Both the position numbers and the translations under genes were made by a program. From contig NC_049993.1 of the NCBI RefSeq assembly GCF_000003815.2, forward strand, positions 9,915,050 to 9,979,049: a stretch of 64,000 nucleotides of DNA, read 5' to 3'. Below are positions 1 through 21,600 of this stretch, piece after piece; within the stretch, counting starts at the first letter, position 1, and each line of letters starts with the position of its first letter. Origin of the DNA: Branchiostoma floridae. Its lineage: Eukaryota; Chordata; Leptocardii; Amphioxiformes; Branchiostomatidae. Under the pieces are notes generated by a model. The model searched no databases, was not told where the DNA came from, and was given only the letters and a program-made list of their open reading frames with translations.

Positions 1-9
1 TCGTGAAAA

Positions 10-997
10 GAGCACCAGGGTTACTTACGTCAGTGGGTCACGAAAAAAATGTGCCCAAATTTCAATTTTTGTGTTCAACTCTGTATCATCCTGCTTGTAT
101 GGGTGTGGTTGTCAAGGATTCAATCTACTAGTATCCTTTTTTCACGTAATCTTTGGTATACAGAACATCCAAGTTTCTCTTCAACATTTGAGGAGAGTAT
201 ATGTGTATTTTGGGTGTTGGATGACCGATTCGAAGTGTGGATGCGGCAAGGAGAGTGCCACGCCGACTGTCGCACGGATAGAGCGTAACAGCGCGTAGCG
301 CTTGTTGTGGTGTATGTATGGCTGCCACAGGAAAAACAAGGTTGGCTATCATCCCAGACAAGACAACCTCAATACTGTGAGATACAGGGACACCATTCTC
401 CATTCAGTATTCAGTCGCAATGTCTTACCCCTTCAATATGCGGTCGAATGACATTCTGTAAGATTACACCGCCCGTCCACGCACACAGTCTGCATTGATC
501 CTTGCTCTGTGTGACGGGCGTTGTAGTCTAACACATGTAGAATTGCATTTGGTCCCCCACACACGCTGACGAGGTATGACATTGCGACTGCATTGAAAAT
601 GGTGTCCCTGTATCTCACAGCATTGAGGTTGTCTTGGCTGGGATGAGGGTGAACTTCGTTTTTCCTGTGGCAGCCATACATACACCACACCATGACACTG
701 CCTCCACCAAGCGCTACGCGCTGTTACGCTCTATCCGTGCGACAGTCAGCGTGGCATTCTCCTTGCCGCCTCCACACCTCGATTCGGTCATCAACAGCCA
801 AAAGGGCACACATACTCTTCTCAAATGTTAAAGATGAACTTGGATGCTCTGTATACCAAAGATTACGTGAAAAAAAGGGTAAATTGAATCATTGACACCC
901 ACACCCATACCAGCAGGATGATACAGAGTTGAACACAAAAATTGAAATTTGGGCACTTTTTTTTCGTGACCCACTGACGTAAGTAGCCCTGGTGCTC
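10..997. mobile_element. Palindromic foldback element built from two inverted decayed Tc1-like copies
   Basis: The two halves are imperfect reverse complements meeting near position 500. The outer ends GAGCACC (10-16) and GGTGCTC (991-997) are followed by matching stretches, for example GTCAGTGGGTCACGAAAAAA near 31 and its complement near 960. Both arms, read toward the centre, encode pieces resembling the C-terminal part of Tc1/mariner-type transposases: a 'DDRFEVWMRQGE' segment on the left arm, and 'LNAVRYRDTI' followed by 'GPNAIL' and 'NARH' on the right arm. These are like the LNAVRYRDEIL and DNARPH blocks known from the family. Stops and frameshifts interrupt both copies, so no active transposase is present. 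It lies in an fzr1 intron upstream of the exon at 1388. No target-site duplication is clear, partly because the window starts at its edge. Confidence 0.8.
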
Positions 998-1387
998 GTT
1001 CCAAGAATTTATAGCCATAAGGAGTTAGATACCATATGAAAGGAAATCACACACGCTTTCTATTGATATATAACACATCAAAATTGATGCAGAAACAACG
1101 GAAATATGATCAGCCAAAGTTAATATTCCAAACTTTTTGTGCCGAGTTTAGTTTTGTAAAGCAGTACTGCCAGGGCAGGCTTGAAATATTCACCTGCAAC
1201 CTACTAGTTGCAGAAAAATTGAGATTGCAGGTGAAATTCTAAACAATTTTGCAGGCTAAAATCATTTGCAGGAAATGGAAATTAAGTATTACAAACTCGG
1301 ACTCTTTTGGTTGAAGTGCCAAAGTGCAAGAATATGATGATGCTATTTTGTATTTATGATGTTAATTTATTTGTTTATCTATTACAG

Positions 1388-3145
1388 GTTTGTGGCCTGA
1401 AGTGGTCTCCAGATCACCAGCACCTGGCCTCAGGTGGCAATGACAATAAGGTAAGAACAAAATCGAGTCTTCCTATATAAGCTTTTTCAATTCAACATCT
1501 TCTCTGAAGTTTGCTGTTTTCTATGTCTTTGTTGAAATCATAAATGTCTAAAAAGATAAATGCACAAATTTACATTATTTACAAAAACCATAACATAGGC
1601 AGGTCAGATATGAAAAGTCCAAATGCATCCCTTGACTGCAAAGGAAAATTAATTTCTTACATGGTAACCTTTGACTTGCAGAGGGAAAATGATCCCAATT
1701 CTAATGCTATGATCCTTTCCTCTCTCCACAGTTATTTGTATGGAACCTGACCAGTGTAAACCCAGTCCAGCAATACACAGAGCACCTGGCTGCAGTCAAG
1801 GCCATCGCCTGGTCACCCCACCAGCATGGCCTGCTGGCGTCCGGCGGGGGCACGGCTGACCGCTGCATCCGGTTCTGGAACACGCTGACATGCCAGCCGC
1901 TACAGTGTGTAGACACAGGCTCTCAGGTCTGCAACCTGGCCTGGTCCAAACATGCCAATGAGCTGGTAGGTTCCTCATGTCTTGTTAGGTTTATGTTGTT
2001 TACAGCGGAGCAAAACTTAGAATTGACAAGCCTACGTAAAGTATACTATCAGATAATGCTGAATATACCAGAAAGTCAAGTTGTCACTTGTTAGGCGTAA
2101 GTCTGTCGTAGTTCGGGGCTCTTCATTTGCATTTCGCACCGCGCTGATGGCTCAATTGACTGGTTGAATTTTGGTGACGCCAGTCATCTACATGTCCCCA
2201 TCAGTTCTGATATATATGAATAGGGCTTTTGATGCTGGCTTTTCTTGTGGACCTTCCCAACATTGGCCGTAACTTGAAACTCCTCAGATAATTTCTCNNN
2301 NNNNNNNNNNNNNNNNNNNNNNNNNNNNNNNNNNNNNNNNNNNNNNNNNNNNNNNNNNNNNNNNNNNNNNNNNNNNNNNNNNNNNNNNNNNNNNNNNAAG
2401 AATGGATACTACTACTACTACTACTATGAAGGTATTTTAATAGAGTAATGATGATGTTTGCCGTCCTCTTACAGGTGAGCACCCACGGGTACTCACAGAA
2501 CCAGATCCTGGTGTGGAAGTACCCCTCCCTGGTGCAGGTGGCCAAGCTGACGGGCCACTCCTACCGTGTGCTGTACCTCGCCATGTCTCCCGACGGGGAG
2601 GCCATTGTCACGGGCGCCGGCGACGAGACGCTGAGATTTTGGAACGTCTTCAGCAAGACTAGGTCTAATAAGGTAAGAGGTTTTCTTCTTGGTTCAGTTT
2701 TTGCAGTGTTGTTTGTTTGTTTGGAACTTGGAACTTAACTGAATAAAGGTGAAGTGCATCCCTTGAAATTAGCATCCCTTGAACATTTCTGATGATTATG
2801 AAGAACTTAATAATACAATTGCTTATGCAAAGAAATTAGTAGTCTATTTCTTTGTTTACTGAATTGCAGTTGAAGATCCTTTGCCACAATAATCTTTTAA
2901 GTAGAGCAAAATTCCAATTATTTGTTTAAAAAAATTCTATATATGTGTTAACCTATTTATGTCATCAACTTTTGATGTACAGTAGAAAGTTTTCTTGTAC
3001 CTAGCTTGATCTGTAATGCGTTGCTAACTTACTCGTAGTCCTTTATGTTTAATATGAGAGTTGTCATTCTGTTTTTACAAAGTTTTTTTTTTCTTTTTTT
3101 CAGGAATCTAAGTCAGTCCTCAACCTGTACACACACATCCGGTGA
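1388..3145 (+). CDS. fzr1: Fizzy-related protein (Cdh1), C-terminal WD40 exons; 5' part outside window
   Basis: This is the activator and substrate receptor of the anaphase-promoting complex, which targets mitotic cyclins and other degron proteins in late mitosis and G1. Four coding exons fit in phase: 1388-1450, 1732-1965, 2475-2672 and 3104-3145, all with AG acceptors and GT donors. They encode about 178 residues of the WD40 propeller, starting '[17 protein letters not shown]', continuing through 'RCIRFWNTL' and '[17 protein letters not shown]', and ending 'NLYTHIR' before TGA. The final Ile-Arg is the IR tail that docks on APC/C in this family. The sequence agrees almost residue for residue with what I know of vertebrate FZR1, rather than CDC20. 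The N-terminal C-box and earlier blades lie left of the window. An N gap (2298-2397) falls in the intron before the third exon. Confidence 0.95.
2298..2397. other. Assembly gap (100 N)
   Basis: Run of 100 N in an fzr1 intron. The right flank is a short ACT trinucleotide run (about 2407-2426), a likely reason for the break. Confidence 0.99.
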
Positions 3146-4464
3146 CCACAGAACAACAGTAGCACCAGTTCAAAGCCAAGGGTACCTCAGGGCTACAGCA
3201 AGAACAACTTTTTTTTTTCAACCTGAACAGTTTCTACACAAGAAAAAAACTGCAGGAAACAGCTTCAAGGTCTAAGGGAGAGAATATTGTTGTACATCAA
3301 AATTATGTCCATGTAACCAACCCTACATATACTTCACTAATCCTGCAGACATGGTATGATTATACAATGTAAAATTATGGTGAAGATCTAACAAGTAACC
3401 TTGCATAATCAATTATGTACAAATCAACAGTAGGCCAGAGGAATATGTCAAGTACCAAAATATTGGAATCAAGAAGTGGCATAAAAGCTGTTCTGATTAA
3501 AAAGTTTATTCTGAGCCAAGTAAGAACATTTTTAGACCCCGGCCCTTTTATTTCAATTCAACCTTCCTTTGTATTAAATTGTTTTTTGACCTTTTATTTT
3601 GAGAGTCTTTCTGATCTGTGGCCACACCACCTTTTTGACATTGATATTGCAAGAGACCTTTTCCAAAAGAAGAAAAAGTCATTTGAAGACAAGAAAACTT
3701 TGGACCCATTGTTGAACTGCCAGTATTACCCTGCTTACAAGTTAGCTTTACGCAAAACTGTTAAGATTTGAGTTTATTCCTCTGCAAAGCATGTGCTTTG
3801 GGTGTAGATACAGACTGTACATTCAAGGGTACCTTTTGTGTATATTTTTTTTTCTTTTTTTTTTAGCAACAAGAAGACTAAAGAAACAATAAGTTTGTGG
3901 TGTAAGGTAAAAGAAAACTGCACCATATGAGACCTCAGTCCTAAAGGATTGACAAGTTGGAGCTATATACGGTGGCAAAATCTTGCTCTGCCCATCCAGA
4001 GATTACTATATTATTGATATGTCCAAGCATGTATTAATACTAGGAGTACACCCAAGAGAAACTGGCACTGTGTATTCAAGATAAAAGAAACTACCTCTGG
4101 TTTACATTACTTCAAACTTGTCGTTAACAACAGCCAAATACTAGGAGCAAAGCTCTTTGTGGTAGTTGTGTTGAAAACCCCCTTTTTTGTTGTTCAAGTC
4201 AACTTTTATGTGTTTGTTTCGTATGTAAAATGAAATATGGCCAACAGAGATGATTTCAGATGTACTTTCAGTTTGGTGTATACCTTGTATTTTAGAAACC
4301 AGTAGAGGCAACAAGGTCTATATAAATGTACCATGTCCCGGATTCTGAGGACTCTAGCAACAAATGCTAACAGAAACGCGATGTAAGGAGAGAGATTTAA
4401 ACTATTGTATGGTTCTGTTATGGTATAAGGGAAATGCCATTTCCTTCACACTATCCCCAATAAA
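3146..4464 (+). other. fzr1: fzr1 3' UTR with poly(A) signal
   Basis: AT-rich non-coding sequence follows the TGA at 3143-3145. AATAAA at 4459-4464 is a plausible polyadenylation signal. Open frames inside (for example around 3415-3771) have no recognisable domain and are not called. The exact 3' end is inferred. Confidence 0.55.
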
Positions 4465-5289
4465 TCATGTAACATCTGTACACAGGGTACATGGAGTTGG
4501 GGTGTGCTTGTGTTTTCCAGTAGTTACTGACCATACCTTTGGAGTTCATGAGTTTGAAACCTGGCTGTTGTGACTCACCCAACATGCATGCTAGTGGATT
4601 ACAGCATATTATACCATATAGCCTATCATCATATAAGCAGGTGACATCCACCAATCAGAAAGCTCCATTGCTTGTTGGTTATGACGCGCCTAACCGGACC
4701 CAATCAGAAGTAGCGGTACACAGGGCATTGACCAATCAGAATGAGTGATATACACGCAGTCAGGGACGGTTCCCAAATGGCGCCACTGTTGAAACACGTC
4801 GGACGCGTAGGATTCGATCATGAACAAAAACTGCAACGCCAAAATGAACAGATAGATGCGCCATTGAGAGTTGTTATGGCAAGGTATATCTTATGCTAAG
4901 GGTACGATGATTAACCCGCCCTAACGTGTATAAGGTGCCATAGTTCATGGTCGGTTCCTATAACCACCGAATGAACGACCGAGCGAGCGAAAGAAAAACC
5001 CTTAAATTCAAACATCACCAGATAATCGTGCTGTGAAGCTTGGATATTAGAATAACTTACTCTCAGACTTATGACATGTATGATATAGTAACAAGAAGCG
5101 TTTCAAATGGGGGCTTCTGATATTACTCAGGAAACTTACAGGCGCGCGTAAGAGGAGCGCGCCTGTAAATTTCCCCACTACTAGGACTCCGCGACTCAAC
5201 CTCTGCTTGGAGAGTATTCTGATATATAGCTAGGTTGTTTGGAATAGCAACACAGATAAACCTCCAGTCTGTTTACATAACAGTTAAGT
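4465..5289. other. Intergenic region between fzr1 and cellulase
   Basis: No coding exon is recognised. It holds a strong hairpin at 5131-5173: arms TTACAGGCGCGC and GCGCGCCTGTAA around a 9-base loop, extended by GGAAA/TTTCC across one mismatch. A solitary terminal repeat of the CTCTCCAAGCAGAGG hairpin family ends near 5216. Otherwise nothing stands out. Confidence 0.6.
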
Positions 5290-5715
5290 AAAGGTCGTCC
5301 TCCAGTATGATCGGAAATAGTTCCGCAGGTGGTTCTAGATTGTTTGAAATACTAGTAGTGCCATAAGTTGTCCTCTAGATTGTTTAAATAAGCGTCTGTA
5401 GTACGATCGGAAACAGTGATAGTGGGTAGTTCTGTCCTCTAGTATTATCGGTACGTTACGCAGGCAGTCTTCTCAGATTGTTTGAAATAGTGACATAAGT
5501 TGTCCTCTAGATTGTTTGAGTTATCAATATACACAAGGTAGTCCTCGGTCCGTAGTACGATCGGAAACAGTGATAGTGGGCAGTTTTGTAGTTTGACACA
5601 TAACATGCCATAGACACATAACATTTAGTTAGCTGTCCGAGGATTATGGTTTGCATGTTATTCGGCAATATTGAGGATTGTGGATGGCATGTTATTCGGC
5701 AATATTGTACAATTT
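5290..5715. repeat. Degenerate tandem repeats upstream of the cellulase promoter
   Basis: Blocks such as GTCCTCTAGATTGTTTGA and TACGATCGGAAACAGTGATA recur at irregular spacing between about 5290 and 5600. At 5653-5706 a 21-base phrase containing GCATGTTATTCGGCAATATT occurs twice. No coding content is apparent. Confidence 0.6.
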
Positions 5716-5882
5716 CTACTAAATTTCCAGCGACCTGAGGAGCCTGGTAGAGGCTGAGACGAATATATACGCACGTGTGAACCCACATTATCAAACTGAT
5801 GGGAATACGCCATATGTCCATGCAGATAACCACAATCTAAAAGTGCCTGATGATCTAAGCCGCACGAGAGAAAAAAACAAAG

Positions 5883-5945
5883 TCGTCCAATCGCAAAGCT
5901 CACCAATACGTGACTACGTACCCCACCAAGCGAATAGTATATAAG
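5883..5945 (+). promoter_or_regulatory. Core promoter of the cellulase gene (CCAAT and TATA boxes)
   Basis: TATATAAG at 5938-5945 lies 36 bases before the start codon at 5982, so transcription should begin near 5968 with a very short 5' leader. A CCAAT motif is present near 5887. A strong TATA box suits a tissue-restricted secreted enzyme. Function is inferred from motif and position. Confidence 0.65.
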
Positions 5946-5981
5946 AAGGGTACCTCCGTGGACAGTATTAGACCAACCAAC

Positions 5982-16685
<10,704 letters not shown>

Positions 16686-16800
16686 TCCCGGGAAGAGGAT
16701 ACAAGCTGAAGAAATCAGTTAAGTTTTTGGAATGAAGACCACCAAGGAAGCCTCTTTCTTCTCACTAAATGCAATGTGATTCTTAGTCTCGTTAGTTCGA

Positions 16801-16806
16801 AATAAA
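16801..16806 (+). terminator. Poly(A) signal of the cellulase gene
   Basis: AATAAA lies 116 bases after the stop codon at 16683-16685. It is the first canonical signal downstream. Confidence 0.65.
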
Positions 16807-18475
16807 TTGAAACTTTACATGGTGCCAGTGTATTGCGTATTTTTGTATGAGATGACAAAGCCTTTGTCAGTAAGCAACAGGAAATGACGTAGGCTTTGAT
16901 TGCAAAGCTATGTGAATGAAGCGTCACTGAAACTGGAATCTAAAAATCAAAAGGACAGACAAGCTGTATTCAACCGTTCATTTTAGGCTTAGACCTTGAT
17001 ACTTGGTTGGACCACCGCAATACCGAGAATCGACAATGCATAAACTATGCTTTCTAGTTTGGGGACATATTTTACTTGATTGCCTGAAATTAACGGTTGA
17101 AGTTTTTTTAGGCCACATTTCAGTTTGACTAATGCTCTATAATAGCTTTCTAATCGATGTGTATACATGTATTTAATATCCAGTCGCTTCATTGAAATAC
17201 TAAGAAAGGGATTTGAAGTCAGAAGATCATTTGTAGCAGTTTTAGACGAAACCATGAAGTAGGAATAGAATGCAGTTCACTCAAGAAGACACTCAAGAAC
17301 GTACGCACAACATACGCATAATAGGTATTAGTTACCTTTATTACATGATCTGATGTACATGCACGTTTTCCAAGCGTCCTCAGTACATCTCAACATTTTA
17401 TACAGTTATGAAAACGATGAAATCTTAAAAGTATGGATAGCATCTTAACTAGATAATCCATAAACACTGTGTTCACTATAAACTTAGAGGGACAGTTGTC
17501 AATAAGATGATGAAATACTTATAACTCCAGTTAAATAACCAGCAGTAAAAACGACAAAGGCATCGCCCTTAAATGCATACAAAACAGCCAAAATATCAAA
17601 TGATGAACGTAGGACAATCATACATGTAGATGTAGTTAGTTATATACATAACTATCCACGACCACTTGGTGCATGTTGTTTTTACAAATGTATGAAATGT
17701 AGTTAAGTATGCAAGTAAGAGTTCATACACCTTTTGTAAACTTGAGTAACACACTATCATATTTAATGTAAACTTGTCTGTTTCTATACACAACGCAGCA
17801 TATGATGTCTGATTTGATAATCTGATATTTTCCTTTCCTCTATACATTCGATTTCTCTTGATAGTTCAAGGCATTTTTCCTGTTCAGAATAGAACTGATA
17901 GAAATCAGTTGAATCTGCTTCTTACATTTCAGTTCTTTGTGCCCTCTAAGTAACAAATATATAGTATCTTTCTATCTACATTGAAAGCAGTCATTGGAAC
18001 TACATTAATTAATTTGTTCACAATATATCATTTGCCATGACACTATTATCAGTACCAATGCGATGTTGGCGCTCAAAGAAAGCACAACATGAGATACAAC
18101 TGTACCAACTCTCTCCTTACCATCAATGGGATTTCAATGGACTGACTAGTTTTAACACTGTCTTCCAAGGTATTTCATTTTCATTTGGTCCATGTTCCAG
18201 CATGTAAAACTAACTTAACGCATCTAAGAGAGAACATAAATGTCACACCGGGATAAAATCCATCTGAATATACATCTGATCAAACTGGCAAAGCGCCTGA
18301 TAGTATCAGGATAGGGCGTGGCCACATAGGTCGTGCGATGGTCGTACGATTGCTACATTCGGGCATTTTGGAGGACAGCCATGTACATGTCTTGCAAATT
18401 TCATCTGCCTTGGTACACAAAAAGCATCAAAATCGCACGACCTATGTGACCTCACCCTTAGAAAACTAATCACTT
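16807..18475. other. Convergent intergenic region between cellulase and DOMON gene
   Basis: No exon is recognised. A TTTATT at 18476-18481 (AATAAA on the minus strand) is a candidate poly(A) signal for the DOMON gene. The hairpin element at 18311-18461 lies beside it. The rest is AT-rich unique-looking sequence. Confidence 0.55.
18311..18461. mobile_element. Small hairpin MITE
   Basis: The ends are inverted repeats: GGCCACATAGGTCGTGCGAT near 18320 and ATCGCACGACCTATGTGACC near 18432. They are flanked by TA on both sides, as for Tc1/mariner-type MITEs. Confidence 0.75.
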
Positions 18476-18657
18476 TTTATTATCTAAATATTGTTTGTAC
18501 TCTATTACTTGCATCACTCAATAGGTATGGTGTTTGTATGGTATGGTACTGTGTCAAACTTCCTTCCATGGTTAGGATGAAAGTTTTAGCGAGTTGCTGT
18601 TGTGCTAATTATTGTTGAGTGTCCAGTGTGTTGACTGGTCCGTGTGTTGGCTGGTCA

Positions 18658-21600
18658 CTACTTCAGTAGTCCCCATATGGCCAGTACCAGGGTCAGAAGG
18701 ACGGCAGCAGAGGGCTTGACGGTGGACCCTTCACCAACAGGACCTTCAAAACAAACATGAAATATGAATAAGTCTTTTTTCTTGATCAGTTTTACTTCAA
18801 ATTTACTTGTTGTGAGTCTGGTCTAAATCTGGTCTGCTATGTAACTGCACATCGTTGTAAAGTTTTAATGAACTGTCTGGGGACGATGTTGTAGCATGTG
18901 TACCATTCAGTATTTACTGTTGGCTTAGTTTTTCGTACTTACCAAAGGACCAGGCGTTATGACACCATATACACATCGGGGCGGGTCATTAACCCTTAAT
19001 TTTTATATGACATAATAGATAATGGAACCAACCAGTTTAAATTGTTTGACTGGACCACCAAAACTAGCCACAATAAGTGGTCACTACATATAGTACAGGT
19101 TTGGCTTTATCAAGTTGATTCAAACTATTGTTAATGTAGCAGACTTCACCCCTTTATTTCCATGACTGACATATAAGACACAAGGTACCCACCTCCACCT
19201 GCTCCACAAGCCCGGATGCAGATCCTCTGTGAGCTGATGATGGGGGTGTTAGCGTGCTGGGAAAAGGTCTCCTCTGCGTGGTTATAGCTGCCCCCTTGCG
19301 GGTAGAACATGTACAGGCAGTTGCTGTCCGTGAAGGCTCGGTCGTTGCTGTCACCTGATTCAAAACAGATTAGCGTAGATAAACATTAGTAGCAGCAATA
19401 ATGATAGAAAATACTTTTCTCGTGTTGTAGAGACAATGTACCTGTCCTTTGGTATAACTCCTAACGATACGTTTCCAAGGGCCTGAATGGACTCTAGTAG
19501 AGACACACTTCAGCCGATTTTGCACGTTCGACCGCAACTGTCCCAAAGTGCAATAAATTTGTTGTTGTAAACTATCGCAGGAAGTGTTAAACAGACACTT
19601 GAAAATGTACAAAACAGAATGCCCAGTTAAGTTATTTAAAACACAATGTTCTGCTTAGAACAGAATACCCAGTTCTTGACTTTGGAACAAAGTTCCCTTC
19701 TTCAGAACAGAATACCCATTCTTCGGAACAGAATGCCCTTCTATAGAACAGATAGAATGCCCAGTTCTGCAGAACATAACGCCTACCCGTGTTCCGTTTG
19801 CGAGTGAAGCTGAGAGTGACCATGCCGTCCGTGAACGAGCCTTGAGGATTCTCAATGTCATCTGTGGAGTCCTCGCCCGGGCGGGAATATCCAGTTGCAA
19901 ACCTGCAAGAAAAGGTCAAGTTAAACAAAATAATGTTAAACGATAGTTGTTTAAAGAAAAAAAGAACAGTTCTAGTTTTGTACATTGAATCACATTGCAG
20001 TTAGCTTGTACATCTCTATGTACCATACATTTTGCATATCTATTTCAGATAGAGCTTTTACTTCTAAAGCATTTTACGATATTTTCCTAAGATAGTGTGC
20101 AAATTTCCTTGATATAGCTGATATGTTTGCAAGTTAATTAGTGTTCTATATATAACCATTAGCCTGCACTTGCAACATTTTCATTCCAACACATACACAC
20201 AATCCAGGCAGTACGCCATAGAAACTACTGACCTATCACTGACGTACACGTCACCGTCGCCATTCACCCAGCCGACAATGGCATCAGTTTGGGCCTGGAA
20301 AAAAGGAAAACATCAGCGAATAGTTCCCTGAAGAACGGTTGACAAAGTATTTAATTAACATCTATGATGCACAATTAATTATACTAATACCGAGTATACA
20401 GAAATGAGGGAGAGTTAGATGTACTCTCCAAGCAGAGGTTAGGCTCAGGCTGTTTTTTAACGTTTTTTTATCGGGCTTTCTATTTTGTCATTTTTCTTGA
20501 AGTACGCCAGCCAATACAAGATACAATACAGAATAGAAAGCCCAATAAAAACGACTAAAAACGTTAACAAATCAACCGGAGCCTAACCTTTGCTTGGAGA
20601 GTATTACTAAGTTAAATGGGCATTAGTAGTACTTACCATGCTTCTGTCCTCGGAGAATCCGATCCCGACCCACCTGTCATTGGGCTGCCTGCTTTGGATC
20701 TGGAAGTCGACCTAAAGAAACCACAGAACGCACCAAACGGGTTGAAGAAGTTTGCAAAATTTTAAAAGGGATCATCGCTCTAACGGTACAAAAATTTCTC
20801 TCAAAGAAACATTTCGCCCTTTCACAATGTCTAAGAATCCTTAAAACACTCCTTATATCTGAATTTGGTTCTCTTAAAGATATTCAATTCCTTTATTGGA
20901 GAGGCCCAAAGCCTTTACAAAAAATACGAGACATTCGCGAAAGACACGTTGAGATACATGTAATGTAAAGACTATATTTCATATTGACTTATTGTCCACA
21001 AATCTACAAAGCATACGTTAAGCAAAAGCAATAATATTTGTGTTCCAAGTCGTTCCGTGGAAAGAAAAATGCACCTTGTCAGTACGGGAGTTGTAAGTCC
21101 AGGACACGGAGTGGTCACAGGCCAGGCCCTGGCAGTTGGCGGGAGAACTCCACCGTCCGCGGCAGTCTCCAGCGATACCGGCCTGGTTCGGGTCCTCTGT
21201 AACAACCCAAACATACGATAAACATGCTTGGTCTTTTAAGCCTGCGTCAGAATTAAATAAAACACCGGCTTAAGTTTTAGATCGGAACTCCAGCCGAATT
21301 TCAAAATCGCCCCTAGCGACGATAGTATTTTTCGTAGTTGTCCCATCACAAATTTGGCTGGGCTCGTTGTGTCCTTCCGGAAATTTATGGTCTCTTCTGC
21401 CTTTTTCGTGCACAGCTGACATTACTCGGAGGTTTCTCAATGCTTGCTGGAGCAAAAAGAGATAGTCAGCAAAGTTTTTCAGACGCTATCAACACTTACC
21501 AAACTTTAGAAAATGTACCACCACGTACCGAAGACGTTGAAAGTAGCGGCGCCCCTCTGTGCTCGGGAGGTGCCGTGGTACTTCAGTTCATCCCGGCGGT

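Noticed and set aside
3415-3771. 118-residue open frame in the fzr1 3' UTR
   Set aside because: No homology recognised, AT-rich composition, and position inside the untranslated region.
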